Shown piece after piece: positions 42,707 through 51,358 of a DNA stretch of 64,000 bases. Source of the stretch: Cellulomonas sp. APG4 (lineage in GTDB: Bacteria; Actinomycetota; Actinomycetes; Actinomycetales; Cellulomonadaceae); assembly GCF_009996735.1 (NCBI RefSeq), contig NZ_JAACYI010000001.1, positions 194,522 through 258,521 of the forward strand. The letters run 5' to 3'. The stretch's first letter is position 1. Every line of letters begins with the position of its first letter. The notes under the pieces were generated by a model. The model was not told the origin of the DNA. It worked only from the letters and a program-made list of their open reading frames with translations, and searched no databases. Position numbers and translations under genes: made by a program.

Positions 42707-43327
42707 TCAGCCGCCCTCGACGAACGCGCGTACGGCATCCGCCACGAGCTGCACCGCGATCGCGGCGAGCAGCAGACCCGCGATCCGCGACACCAGGATG
42801 GTCCCGGACTCCTTGAGCACGCGGTGGATGACGTTGGCGAAGCGCATCGACAGGAACAGGCACACGTGCACCGCGAGCACGCCGACGGCGATCGACACCC
42901 AGTGCGCGGGCTCCTCGGCGCGCTGCACGAAGACCATCGTCGCGACGATCGCGCCGGGCCCCGCGAGCAGCGGCGTGCCGAGCGGCACGAGCGCGACGTT
43001 GACGCCACGCGAGCCGCCCATGTCAGGCTCCTCCATCTTGCCCGTGAGCAGCTCCATCGCGACGAGCAGCAGGAGCAGACCACCCGAGGCCTGGAGCGCG
43101 GGCAGCGAGACGTGCATGTAGGCGAGCAGCTGCTGACCGAACAGCGCGAACGTCACGATCACGCCGAACGCCACCAGGATCGCCTGCCGCGCCGCTCGCG
43201 CGCGCTGACGCCCGGTCATCGCGCCCGTGAGGCCGAGGAAGATCGGGACCGTCCCCGGCGGGTCCATGATCACGAAGAGGGTCACGAAGACCTCCGCGAG
43301 CATCCGCCCGTCGATCACGCCCTCCAC
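42707..43327 (-). CDS. MarC-family membrane protein
   Basis: 206 residues, GTG 43327. Six hydrophobic helices with family motifs VTLFVIMDPPGTVPIFLGLT near the start and NVALVPLGTPLLAGPGAIVATMVF in the second half. The MarC/UPF0056 family consists of inner-membrane proteins of unknown transport role, once wrongly linked to multiple antibiotic resistance. The gene starts 13 bp inside the end of the upstream PHP gene, so both are translationally coupled. Confidence 0.95.
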   Translation of the reverse strand: MEGVIDGRMLAEVFVTLFVIMDPPGTVPIFLGLTGAMTGRQRARAARQAILVAFGVIVTFALFGQQLLAYMHVSLPALQASGGLLLLLVAMELLTGKMEEPDMGGSRGVNVALVPLGTPLLAGPGAIVATMVFVQRAEEPAHWVSIAVGVLAVHVCLFLSMRFANVIHRVLKESGTILVSRIAGLLLAAIAVQLVADAVRAFVEGG

Positions 43328-44166
43328 GGCCGCACCACCTCGATCGCTCCCGCGTCCTCGATGGCCGCGAGCGCCTCGCGGCTGGTCGTGCCCTCACCCA
43401 GCAGGTTGGGCTTGCCCTCGCCGTGGTAGTCGCTCGCGCCCGTCACGAGGAGCCCCAGCTCGGCGGCGAGCGCACCGAGCCGCGCGCGCTGCTCGGCGTC
43501 GTGGTCGCGGTGGTCCACCTCGATCCCCGCGAGGCCCGCGGCCGCGAGCTCGCGCACCACGTCGTCGGGCAGGATCCGACCGCGCGTGAGCGCGCCCGGG
43601 TGCGCGAGCACGGGCACGCCGCCAGCCGCGCGGACCAGCCCGACGGCGCGCAGGACGTCGGGTGCGTGGTGGGGCACGTAGTAGGGGGACCGCGCCGACA
43701 GGATGCTGGTGAACGCCGCGGAGCGATCGGCCACCACGCCCTTCGCGACGAGCGCATCGGCCACGTGCGGTCGCCCCACGGTGGTGCCCGGCTCGGTCTG
43801 CGCGAGCACGTCGTCCCAGGTGAGCGGGTGGTCGGCAGCGATCAGATCCACCATGTGGCGCGCGCGGGAGAGGCGCGCCTCCCGGATCGCGTCGGTCTCG
43901 GCGCGCAGCGCGGGCTCGTGCGGGTCGTGCAGGTAGGAGAGCAGGTGGACGCTCATCGGCCCCCAGCGGCACGACAGCTCGAGGCCCCGCACCAGCGCGA
44001 CGCCCGTCGTGGGGACGGCCGCCGTCGCCTCGTCCCAGCCACGGGTCGTGTCGTGGTCGGTGAGCGCGACGACGTCGAGCCCCGCCCGTGCCGCCGCGGC
44101 CATGAGCTCCGCGGGTGCGTCGGTCCCGTCCGACGCGTGGCTGTGGGTGTGGAGGTCGATGCGCAC
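43315..44166 (-). CDS. PHP-domain phosphoesterase
   Basis: 283 residues from GTG 44166; a -10 TACCCT (44178-44173) stands 6 nt upstream, so the mRNA is leaderless. Metal-binding motifs of the PHP fold are RIDLHTHSHASDGT (motif I), VVALTDHDTTRGW (II), VHLLSYLHD (III), GVPVLAHPG and VTGASDYHGEGKP (IV). The family includes RNase AM/YciV-type 3',5'-nucleotide phosphatases acting on pAp or 5' RNA ends. Cytoplasmic. Operon with marC. Confidence 0.95.
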   Translation of the reverse strand: MRIDLHTHSHASDGTDAPAELMAAAARAGLDVVALTDHDTTRGWDEATAAVPTTGVALVRGLELSCRWGPMSVHLLSYLHDPHEPALRAETDAIREARLSRARHMVDLIAADHPLTWDDVLAQTEPGTTVGRPHVADALVAKGVVADRSAAFTSILSARSPYYVPHHAPDVLRAVGLVRAAGGVPVLAHPGALTRGRILPDDVVRELAAAGLAGIEVDHRDHDAEQRARLGALAAELGLLVTGASDYHGEGKPNLLGEGTTSREALAAIEDAGAIEVVRPWRA

Positions 44167-44231
44167 GTGCACAGGGTAGGGCTGCACGACCTGGGACCTC
44201 GCACGCCGGCAGGGGTGCGACGATGGACGCC

Positions 44232-45797
44232 ATGAGCGAGCAGAGCACCGGGGCGAACGCGCCCACGCCGCCCACCGCGACCGCCCCCGACGCACCCGGC
44301 ACGACGCCGTCCGCGCAGGCCCTGACCGAGCGCGGCTCGAACCGCTCGCAACGACCGTCGTCGGCCGCGTTCCGGCGGTTCATCTCGGAGGGCTGGGCCG
44401 AGCGCACGAGTACCGCCCCCGGTGCCGGTCCGGCGGCGCCCTACACCGCCGTGCGGCGCGCGCGCCTGTCGGCACTGTTCCCGGGCGAGCGCCTCGTGGT
44501 GCCCGCGGGCCCGCTCGTGACCCGGTCCAACGACACCGACTACCGGTTCCGCCCGCACTCGGCGTTCGCGCACCTCACGGGCCTCGGCACGGACCAGGAG
44601 CCCGACGCCGTGCTGGTGCTGCACCCCGCAGACGACGGCCATGACGCCGTGCTCTACTTCCGGCCCCTCGCCGGCCGCGACAGCGAGGAGTTCTTCGCCG
44701 ACGCGCGCTACGGCGAGTTCTGGGTGGGTGCGCGGCCGTCGCTCGACGACCTCGCCGCCGTCACCGGCATCCCGACGGCGCCCCTCGACGGCCTCGCGGA
44801 CGCGCTCGCGAAGGACGTGGGCCCGGACGGCGTGCGTGTGCGCGTGGTGCCCGCGGCCGACGACGACGTCGCGGACCTCGTGGACCGGGCGCGCGCCGCC
44901 TCAGGACGCTCCGAGGACGAGCTCGCCGACGACGACGCCGAGCTCGCCGAGGCGCTGAGCGAGCTGCGGCTCGTCAAGGACGAGCACGAGGTCGCCCAGA
45001 TGCGTGCCGCCGTCGCCGCCACGATCACCGGCTTCGAGCGGGTCGTGACGAACCTGGGCCGGGCCGTGGCCCACCCGCGCGGCGAGCGCGTGATCGAGGC
45101 GAGCTTCGACGGCGTCGCGCGCGAGGAGGGCAACACGGTGGGCTACGAGACCATCGCGGCCTCGGGCGACCACGCGACGACGCTCCACTGGATCCGCAAC
45201 GACGGCGTGGTGCGGCGCGGCGACCTCGTGCTGATCGACGCCGGGGTCGAGGTCGAGACCCTGTACACGGCTGACATCACCCGCACGCTCCCGGTCGACG
45301 GGACCTTCACCGAGGTCCAGCGCCGTGTCTACACCGCGGTGCTCGAGGCCGCCGACGCCGCGTTCGCCGTGGTGCGCCCCGGGACCCGCTTCCGCGACGT
45401 GCACGCGGCCGCGATGGAGGTGGTCGCGGCACGTCTCGAGGAGTGGGGCCTGCTGCCGTGCAGCGCGGCCGAGTCGCTCGCCCCGGAGGGGCAGTTCCAC
45501 CGGCGCTGGATGGTGCACGGCACGAGCCACCACCTGGGCCTCGACGTGCACGACTGCGCCCAGGCGCGCCGCGAGCTGTACCTCGACGCCGAGCTCGAGC
45601 CCGGCATGGTCTTCACGATCGAGCCCGGCCTGTACTTCAAGGCCGACGACCTGACGGTCCCCGAGGAGTACCGGGGCATCGGCGTGCGCATCGAGGACGA
45701 CGTGCTCGTCACGGCCGACGGCTACGAGAACCTCTCGGCCGCGCTCCCGCGCCGTCCGGACGACGTCGAGGCGTGGATGCGCGGCCTGCGCGGCTGA
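44232..45797 (+). CDS. Aminopeptidase P family protein (Xaa-Pro aminopeptidase)
   Basis: 521 residues from ATG 44232 (an ATG 9 nt earlier is also possible). The N-terminal 60 residues are a disordered Ala/Pro/Thr extension. Then comes the aminopeptidase P N-domain (FPGERLVVPAGPLVTRSNDTDYRFRPHSAFAHLTGL). The C-terminal pita-bread domain has metal ligands in VLIDAGVEVETLYTADITRTLPV (two Asp), HGTSHHLGLDVHD (His), FTIEPGLY (Glu) and GIGVRIEDDVLVT (Glu). It hydrolyses N-terminal residues before proline with two Mn ions. The gene is divergent from the PHP gene. Confidence 0.95.
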   Translation: MSEQSTGANAPTPPTATAPDAPGTTPSAQALTERGSNRSQRPSSAAFRRFISEGWAERTSTAPGAGPAAPYTAVRRARLSALFPGERLVVPAGPLVTRSNDTDYRFRPHSAFAHLTGLGTDQEPDAVLVLHPADDGHDAVLYFRPLAGRDSEEFFADARYGEFWVGARPSLDDLAAVTGIPTAPLDGLADALAKDVGPDGVRVRVVPAADDDVADLVDRARAASGRSEDELADDDAELAEALSELRLVKDEHEVAQMRAAVAATITGFERVVTNLGRAVAHPRGERVIEASFDGVAREEGNTVGYETIAASGDHATTLHWIRNDGVVRRGDLVLIDAGVEVETLYTADITRTLPVDGTFTEVQRRVYTAVLEAADAAFAVVRPGTRFRDVHAAAMEVVAARLEEWGLLPCSAAESLAPEGQFHRRWMVHGTSHHLGLDVHDCAQARRELYLDAELEPGMVFTIEPGLYFKADDLTVPEEYRGIGVRIEDDVLVTADGYENLSAALPRRPDDVEAWMRGLRG

Positions 45798-45806
45798 CCT
45801 CGCGCG

Positions 45807-46454
45807 TCAGGGCGCGGGAGGGGTGGGACCGTCGGGCCCGCCCGCGTCCGGGCGCGTGCCGGAGGACGGGTCCGTGCCCGACGACGGCCCCTGGGTGGGC
45901 TGGGTGGGAGCGGCGGGCTGGGTGGGAGCGGCGGGCTGGGCGGGCGTCTGCGCCCCGCGCCCGAGTCCCGGCGCGCCCGGCTCGAGCAGGAGGTTGCGCG
46001 CGGCGTGGGCGTGCTCGCTCGCGCACAGCACCGCGTAGGACGACGCGACGATCTGGCTCGACGAGGTGAAGTCGCGCTTGCCGCCCGTGAGCGCGTACGA
46101 GATCACCGAGAAGAGGATCCCGAACGCCGCACCGATCGCGATCGCCGGGAAGATCGGCAGCAGCGCGCCGTCGGCGTCCGCGAACAGCGAGAGCAGCAGC
46201 CCCACGAACAGACCGAACCACGCACCGGTCGCGAGGCCCGCAAGGGCGACGCGCGAGTAGGTGAGTCGCCCCGTGACGCGCTCGACCATGCGCAGGTCGG
46301 CACCCACGATCGTGACGTGCTGCACCGGGAACGCCTTGTCCGAGAGGTGGTCGACCGCCTTCTGCGCCTCGAGGTACGTCTCGTAGGCCGCGATCTGCTC
46401 ACCCCGCGGCAGGGTGGGCACGGCGGGGACGCGGGTCGAGCGGTTCATCGTCAT
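45807..46454 (-). CDS. General stress protein 17M-like membrane protein
   Basis: 215 residues from ATG 46454, 6-7 nt after a likely -10 (AAGAATC). The N-terminal part AAYETYLEAQKAVDHLSDKAFPVQHVTIVGADLRMVERVTGRL is the GsiB/YflT-like general stress domain. Two membrane helices follow (LAGLATGAWFGLFVGLLLSLF; IFPAIAIGAAFGILFSVISYAL). The C-terminal 55 residues are Pro/Thr/Gln/Gly-rich with an AAPTQP repeat. Function unknown. Convergent with the aminopeptidase gene, divergent from the MgtE_N/CBS gene. Confidence 0.88.
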   Translation of the reverse strand: MTMNRSTRVPAVPTLPRGEQIAAYETYLEAQKAVDHLSDKAFPVQHVTIVGADLRMVERVTGRLTYSRVALAGLATGAWFGLFVGLLLSLFADADGALLPIFPAIAIGAAFGILFSVISYALTGGKRDFTSSSQIVASSYAVLCASEHAHAARNLLLEPGAPGLGRGAQTPAQPAAPTQPAAPTQPTQGPSSGTDPSSGTRPDAGGPDGPTPPAP

Positions 46455-46596
46455 GTGTCCGATTCTTGCCCACACGGGCCGTGAGGGCCACGGGGGTGCC
46501 GGCGCGGATGCCCGCGTGGGCCGGCGGGCACCACCTTCTCGTCGCGACCGGGCCCGCCACCCCGCCGCCGACGCGTCCCGCCACTACGCTGACGGC

Positions 46597-47886
46597 GTGA
46601 GCAGCCCCGGGACCCGCGTCTTCGCCGCGCGCCTGGCCGGGACCGCGGTCTTCGACCCGATCGGGGACCAGGTCGGCCGTGTGCGCGACGTCGTCGTGCT
46701 GCTGCGCGTCAAGGCCGCGCCGCGCGCCGTCGGGCTCGTGGTCGAGGTGCCCGGGCGGCGGCGCGTGTTCCTGCCGCTCACGCGCGTCACGAGCATCGAC
46801 GCGGGCCAGGTCATCTCGACGGGCCTGGTCAACATGCGGCGCTTCGAGCAGCGGGCCTCCGAGACCCTCGTGGTGGGCGAGCTGCTGGACCGTCGCGTCG
46901 ACCTGGTGGACGGCTCGGGCGGTGCCACGATCGTCGACGTCGCGATCGAGCAGCAGCGCACGCGCGACTGGCTGCTCACCCAGCTCTACGTACGCCGTCA
47001 AGCGGGCAAGGGGCTCGGCCTGCGCCGGCGCGGCGAGACGCTGCTCGTCGAGGTGGACCAGGTGCGCAGCCTCGCGGCGGGGGCGGACCTGCAGGGCGCC
47101 GAGCTGCTGCTGGCGTCCTACGACGACCTCAAGCCGGCCGACCTGGCCGACGTGCTGCACGACCTGGGCACCATCCGCCGCCTCGAGGTCGCGGCCGCCC
47201 TCAACAACGACCGCTTGGCCGACGTGCTCGAGGAGCTGCCCGAGGACGACCAGGTGGCGATCCTCTCGGGCCTGAGCGTCAACCGGGCGGCCGACGTGCT
47301 CGAGGCCATGCAGCCCGACGACGCCGCAGATCTGCTGAGCGAGCTGCCCGTCGAGCAGGCGAGCGAGCTCCTCGAGCTCATGGAGCCCGAGGAGGCGCGC
47401 GACGTGCGCCGCCTGCTCGCGTACGAGGACGACACCGCCGGCGGTCTCATGACCACCGAGCCGGTGGTGCTCGGGCCCGAGACGCCGATCGCCGCCGCGC
47501 TCGCGCACGTGCGCCGCCAGGACCTGACGCCCGCGCTCGCGTCGATGGTGTTCGTCTGCCGGCCACCGCTCGAGACCCCGACGGGGCGGTTCCTCGGCGT
47601 GGTCCACCTCCAGCGCCTGCTGCGCGAGCCCCCGCACGAGCCGATCGGCGGGCTCATCGACGCCGAGATCGAGCGCGTCACCCCTGACGCCCCGCTCGGG
47701 ATGGTCACGCGGCTGCTCGCGACGTACAACCTGCTGGCTCTGCCGGTGGTCGACGAGGAGCGCCGTCTGCTCGGCGCGGTGAGCGTCGACGACGTGCTCG
47801 ACCACCTGCTCCCGGACGACTGGCGCGAGGCCGACACCGAGGAGACCGACCGGGCGATGACCGAGCAGGAGGTGCCGCGTGGCTGA
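46597..47886 (+). CDS. MgtE_N/CBS-domain protein with N-terminal PRC-barrel, no membrane domain
   Basis: 429 residues, leaderless: -10 TACGCT (46585-46590), then GTG 46597. Residues 1-160 form a PRC-barrel-like beta region (FDPIGDQVGRVRDVVVLLRV). Residues 170-280 form the MgtE superhelical N-domain (LADVLEELPEDDQVAILSGLSVNRAADVLEAMQPDDAADLLSELP in pieces). Two CBS motifs follow, up to LLGAVSVDDVLDHLLPDDW. The magnesium channel helices of true MgtE are absent. It probably senses Mg or nucleotides for a partner membrane protein, most likely the DUF1003 product whose start overlaps its end. Equivalent to Rv1232c-Rv1231c by order. Confidence 0.94.
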   Translation: MSSPGTRVFAARLAGTAVFDPIGDQVGRVRDVVVLLRVKAAPRAVGLVVEVPGRRRVFLPLTRVTSIDAGQVISTGLVNMRRFEQRASETLVVGELLDRRVDLVDGSGGATIVDVAIEQQRTRDWLLTQLYVRRQAGKGLGLRRRGETLLVEVDQVRSLAAGADLQGAELLLASYDDLKPADLADVLHDLGTIRRLEVAAALNNDRLADVLEELPEDDQVAILSGLSVNRAADVLEAMQPDDAADLLSELPVEQASELLELMEPEEARDVRRLLAYEDDTAGGLMTTEPVVLGPETPIAAALAHVRRQDLTPALASMVFVCRPPLETPTGRFLGVVHLQRLLREPPHEPIGGLIDAEIERVTPDAPLGMVTRLLATYNLLALPVVDEERRLLGAVSVDDVLDHLLPDDWREADTEETDRAMTEQEVPRG

Positions 47887-48382
47887 CCGCCTCGACCAGC
47901 CGCGCGAGTCCCGCCGGTCGCTGCCGCGCCCGCACTTCGGGCCGGACACGTTCGGCAAGCTGTCGGAGTCGATCGCGCGGTTCCTGGGCACCCCACGGTT
48001 CCTCGTGTACCTCACGGTGTTCTGCGCCGCCTGGCTCGCGTGGAACAGCTGGGGGCCCGAGCACCTGAGGTTCGACAGCGCCGAGTACTACTTCACCGCG
48101 CTCACGCTCATGCTGTCGCTCCAGGCCAGCTACTCCGCGCCGCTGATCCTGCTCGCCCAGAACAGGCAGACGGACCGGGACCGCGTGGCCGCCGAGCAGG
48201 ACAGGCAGCGGGCCGAGCGCTCGCTCGCGGACACCGAGTTCCTCGCGCGCGAGATCGCGGCGCTGCGCATCGCGCTGAGCGAGGTCGCGACGCGCGACTT
48301 CGTGCGCTCCGAGCTGCGCAACCTGCTCGAGGAGATGCAGGCGGCCGACGACGACACCCCGACGCGCGACGACCGCGCCTGA
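47879..48382 (+). CDS. DUF1003 membrane protein
   Basis: 167 residues, GTG 47879 overlapping the previous gene by 8 nt. Two membrane helices (RFLVYLTVFCAAWLAWNSW; YFTALTLMLSLQASYSAPLILL) carry the family pattern with the AQNRQTDRDR sequence right after the second. The C-terminal region is a long charged helix (EQDRQRAERSLADTEFLAREIAALRIALSEV) that could form a coiled coil with the upstream MgtE_N/CBS protein. It may act as the membrane partner in a divalent-cation system. Function unproven. Confidence 0.94.
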   Translation: MADRLDQPRESRRSLPRPHFGPDTFGKLSESIARFLGTPRFLVYLTVFCAAWLAWNSWGPEHLRFDSAEYYFTALTLMLSLQASYSAPLILLAQNRQTDRDRVAAEQDRQRAERSLADTEFLAREIAALRIALSEVATRDFVRSELRNLLEEMQAADDDTPTRDDRA

Positions 48383-48418
48383 CGCCTCTCTCCGCTGCCG
48401 ACCCACGTCGGCGACGTG

Positions 48419-49213
48419 CTACTGAGTCGCCTCGGCCAGCAGGCTCCGGAGACGCTCGAGCACGGCGCCGTCCCCCTCGACGGTGAGGGCCGTCGAGCCC
48501 CCGCGACCCCACAGCCACAGGTCGAGGTCCCACGCGTGACCGGTGACCACGAGGTCGTCGGTCCCGCCGTCGTCCTCGACGAGCACGGCCGCCGCATCGA
48601 GGTCGTACGCGGTGCCCGAGGCAGGGCTCGTGCCGGTGAAGCGGCCCAGGCCCAGCACCCAGGACGCGCCCGCGTTCTCCGCGACGAGGCGCACGGTCAC
48701 GCCGTCGGGGGTGAACGCACCCCAGGCCGGGACCCCGTCGACCATGACCCGCAGCACCTCGTCGACGCCGTCGGCCGCGAGGTCGACCGCAGGCGGGGTC
48801 ACCTCGTGGCCCGCCGTCAGCTGGGCGTCCACGCGGTGCACCAGGGCCTCGTGCGCCTGCCTGCGCGCGACCCAGCCCACCGAGCCGCCGTCCTCGTGCC
48901 ACGACCAGCAGGGCTCGCCCGGCTCGCGGCGGCTCAGCGCCGCGAGCAGCGCGGTGCCCGCGGTCGCGGCGAACGTCGCGAGGTCGGCCTCGTCGGGACG
49001 CGCGACCGCGGGCGGCTCGCCACCCTCGGGTCCGCGCGCGGCCACCTCGGCCCAGGACTGCTGCACCTCGCCCAGGTGCCAGAGCAGGTCGGCAGCGGTC
49101 CACCCGTCGCACGTGGGCACCGGCGTGGTGGGATCGACACCCGCGAGGGCCTCGAGGAAGCGCTCGGACTCCTCGCGCAGGGCTGCCAGGTAGACCTCGT
49201 GCCGGAGCGTCAT
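48419..49213 (-). CDS. MDMPI-fold (maleylpyruvate isomerase-like) mycothiol-associated protein
   Basis: 264 residues, ATG 49213. The N-terminal DinB/MDMPI four-helix domain shows VPTCDGWTAADLLWHLGEVQQSWAEV (first His ligand) and ARRQAHEALVHRVDAQLTAG (second His region, EALVHRxDA). A C-terminal SCP-like beta domain follows (GVTVRLVAENAGASWVLGLG; TGHAWDLDLWLWGR). The family includes mycothiol-dependent maleylpyruvate isomerase and many paralogues of unknown reaction. Convergent with DUF1003 and divergent from mrp. Confidence 0.92.
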   Translation of the reverse strand: MTLRHEVYLAALREESERFLEALAGVDPTTPVPTCDGWTAADLLWHLGEVQQSWAEVAARGPEGGEPPAVARPDEADLATFAATAGTALLAALSRREPGEPCWSWHEDGGSVGWVARRQAHEALVHRVDAQLTAGHEVTPPAVDLAADGVDEVLRVMVDGVPAWGAFTPDGVTVRLVAENAGASWVLGLGRFTGTSPASGTAYDLDAAAVLVEDDGGTDDLVVTGHAWDLDLWLWGRGGSTALTVEGDGAVLERLRSLLAEATQ

Positions 49214-49279
49214 GGGCCGAGCCTACGCATCGGAGGGGGTGGGTCGAGAGGCCCGCGCGGGGCGACCTACGATGGCTGC

Positions 49280-50422
49280 ATGTCCTCCCCCACCGTCGAG
49301 TCCGTGACCGCCGCCCTCGCGGGCGTGATCGACCCGGAGATCCGCCGCCCCATCACCGAGCTCAAGATGGTGCGCTCGGTCGACGTGACGCCCGGGGCCG
49401 ACGGCGCGCAGGTGGTCGTGGGCGTCGACCTGACGACGGCGGGCTGCCCGCTCAAGGACACGATCACCAAGGACGTCACGTCCACCGTGCAGGCACTCGA
49501 CGGCGTGGCCTCGGTGCGCGTCGAGCTGGGCGTCATGAGCGACGAGCAGCGCACCGAGCTGCGCACCCAGCTGCGCGGCGGTGCGGCCGAGCCGGTGATC
49601 CCGTTCGCCCAGCCCGACAACCTCACGCGCGTGTACGCGATCGCCTCGGGCAAGGGCGGCGTCGGCAAGTCGTCGGTCACGGCGAACCTCGCGGTGGCCA
49701 TGGCGGCCGAGGGCCTCAAGGTGGGGGTGGTCGACGCCGACGTCTACGGCTTCTCGATCCCGCGCATGCTGGGCGTGACTCACCAGCCCACCAAGGTCGA
49801 CGACATGATCCTGCCGCCCGTCGCGCACGGCGTGAAGGTGATCTCGATCGGCATGTTCGTGCCCGCCGGGCGCCCGGTCGTGTGGCGCGGACCGATGCTC
49901 CACCGCGCGCTCCAGCAGTTCCTCGCCGACGTCTTCTGGGGCGACCTCGACGTGCTGCTGCTCGACCTTCCGCCCGGGACGGGCGACATCGCGATCTCGG
50001 TCGCGCAGCTGCTGCCCTCGAGCGAGCTCGTGGTGGTGACGACCCCGCAGGTCGCGGCGGCCGAGGTGGCCGAGCGCGCGGGTTCGATCGCGCTCCAGAC
50101 GCGTCAGCAGCTGGTCGGCGTGGTCGAGAACATGTCGTGGCTCGAGCAGCCCGACGGCAGCCGGCTCGAGATCTTCGGCAGCGGCGGCGGCCAGCAGGTC
50201 GCCGACAACCTCGCGACCGCCTCGGGCGCACCGGTGCCCCTGCTGGGTCAGGTCCCGCTCGACGTCGCGCTGCGCGAGGCGGGCGACGGCGGGACCCCCG
50301 TGACGCTCGCACGCCCGGACTCCCCCGCCGCTGTCGCCCTGCTCGAGGTCGCGCGCTCGCTCGCGCACCGGTCGCGCGGGCTCGCCGGCAGGCGCCTCAA
50401 CCTCTCGCCCGTCTCGGGCTGA
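49280..50422 (+). CDS. mrp: Mrp/NBP35-type P-loop iron-sulfur carrier
   Basis: 380 residues, ATG 49280 with -10 TACGAT (49269-49274) 5 nt upstream, leaderless. An N-terminal DUF59/MIP18-like domain (SVTAALAGVIDPEIRRPITELKMV; TTAGCPLKDTI) precedes the ATPase: deviant Walker A IASGKGGVGKSSVTANLA, VDADVYGFSIPRMLG and LLDLPPGTGDIAIS. The usual CxxC Fe-S motif near the C-terminus is not visible in the window (VENMSWLEQPDGSRLEIFG stands there), as in other actinobacterial Mrp proteins. Role: Fe-S cluster assembly or delivery. Order with the MgtE_N protein matches Rv1229c. Confidence 0.95.
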   Translation: MSSPTVESVTAALAGVIDPEIRRPITELKMVRSVDVTPGADGAQVVVGVDLTTAGCPLKDTITKDVTSTVQALDGVASVRVELGVMSDEQRTELRTQLRGGAAEPVIPFAQPDNLTRVYAIASGKGGVGKSSVTANLAVAMAAEGLKVGVVDADVYGFSIPRMLGVTHQPTKVDDMILPPVAHGVKVISIGMFVPAGRPVVWRGPMLHRALQQFLADVFWGDLDVLLLDLPPGTGDIAISVAQLLPSSELVVVTTPQVAAAEVAERAGSIALQTRQQLVGVVENMSWLEQPDGSRLEIFGSGGGQQVADNLATASGAPVPLLGQVPLDVALREAGDGGTPVTLARPDSPAAVALLEVARSLAHRSRGLAGRRLNLSPVSG

Positions 50423-50446
50423 CGGCGGGGCGCCCGCGGCGCCCCA

Positions 50447-50527
50447 TTCGATCCATCTCCCGCACCGCACACCCATGTGCGCTCGTGTTCGATCGTGGTG
50501 GATCACGGTCGGTTCATGGGGGATACT
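50447..50527 (+). promoter_or_regulatory. Control region of the deoR-galT-galK operon
   Basis: Two TTCGATC copies (50447-50453 and 50488-50494), 41 bp apart, precede a GTG-GAT-CAC near-palindrome (50498-50506) and a -10 GATACT (50522-50527). The spacing of about four helical turns suits a repressor dimer pair. The GTG at 50534 is 6 nt after the -10, again leaderless. Confidence 0.55.
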
Positions 50528-50533
50528 GTGCGA

Positions 50534-51358
50534 GTGCTCGCACAGCAACGCCAGGAGCTGATCCTGGCCCAGGTCCGGAGCCGTGGCGCCGTGCGCGTCG
50601 CGGACCTCGTCACGAGCCTCGACGTCTCCGACATGACGGTGCGCCGCGACATCGCCGAGCTCGCACGTCGCGGCCTGGTGGAGCGCGTGCACGGGGGCGC
50701 CGTCGACGCACGCCACGCCGCGCACGAGCCGGGCTTCGCCGCCAAGTCGTCCCTCGCGGAGGCCGAGAAGCGCGCGATCGCGCGCACCGCGCTCGATCTC
50801 GTCGAACCCGGCAGTGCGATCGCGCTCTCGGCCGGCACCACGACCCACCTGCTCGCGGCCCTCGTCGCCGCCGACCCGGCGCTGCGACCCCTCACCGTGG
50901 TGACCAACTCGCTGCCGGCCGCCGCCGCGCTGCACGACCCGGGCGACCACGCCCTGTCCGTCGTGCTCACGGGCGGCACGCGCACCCCGTCGGACGCCCT
51001 CGTGGGACCGGTCGCGACCCGCGGCCTCGAGGCCCTCCGGGTCGACGTCGCGTTCCTCGGCGTCCACGGGTTCGACGTCGACGCCGGGCTCACCACGCCG
51101 AACCTGCTCGAGGCCGAGACCGACCGGGCCCTGGTCGCGTGCGCGAGCCGCACCGTCGTCGTCGCCGACCACACCAAGTGGGGCCGGGTGGGACTCAGCC
51201 GCATCGTCCCGCTCGCCGAGGTCGACGTGCTGGTCACCGACGGCGCGTTGCCGGCCGAGGCGGTCGAGCGCCTCGGCGCGGTCGACACCCTGGACCTCGT
51301 GCTGACCCGCCCCGGCACCGCCGACCGCACCCCGCAGCCCACCCGAGGAGACCTGTGA
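50534..51358 (+). CDS. DeoR-family sugar-phosphate-responsive repressor
   Basis: 274 residues from GTG 50534 (MLAQQRQELILAQV); earlier starts lie in the promoter. The N-terminal helix-turn-helix is VRVADLVTSLDVSDMTVRRDIAELARRGLVERVHGGAV, the DeoR signature. The sugar-phosphate-binding domain continues with EPGSAIALSAGTTTHLLAA, VVLTGGTRTPSDALVGP and CASRTVVVADHTKWGR. The stop overlaps the galT start, so it is the first gene of a galactose operon and probably represses it, with a galactose or tagatose phosphate as effector. Confidence 0.95.
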   Translation: MLAQQRQELILAQVRSRGAVRVADLVTSLDVSDMTVRRDIAELARRGLVERVHGGAVDARHAAHEPGFAAKSSLAEAEKRAIARTALDLVEPGSAIALSAGTTTHLLAALVAADPALRPLTVVTNSLPAAAALHDPGDHALSVVLTGGTRTPSDALVGPVATRGLEALRVDVAFLGVHGFDVDAGLTTPNLLEAETDRALVACASRTVVVADHTKWGRVGLSRIVPLAEVDVLVTDGALPAEAVERLGAVDTLDLVLTRPGTADRTPQPTRGDL

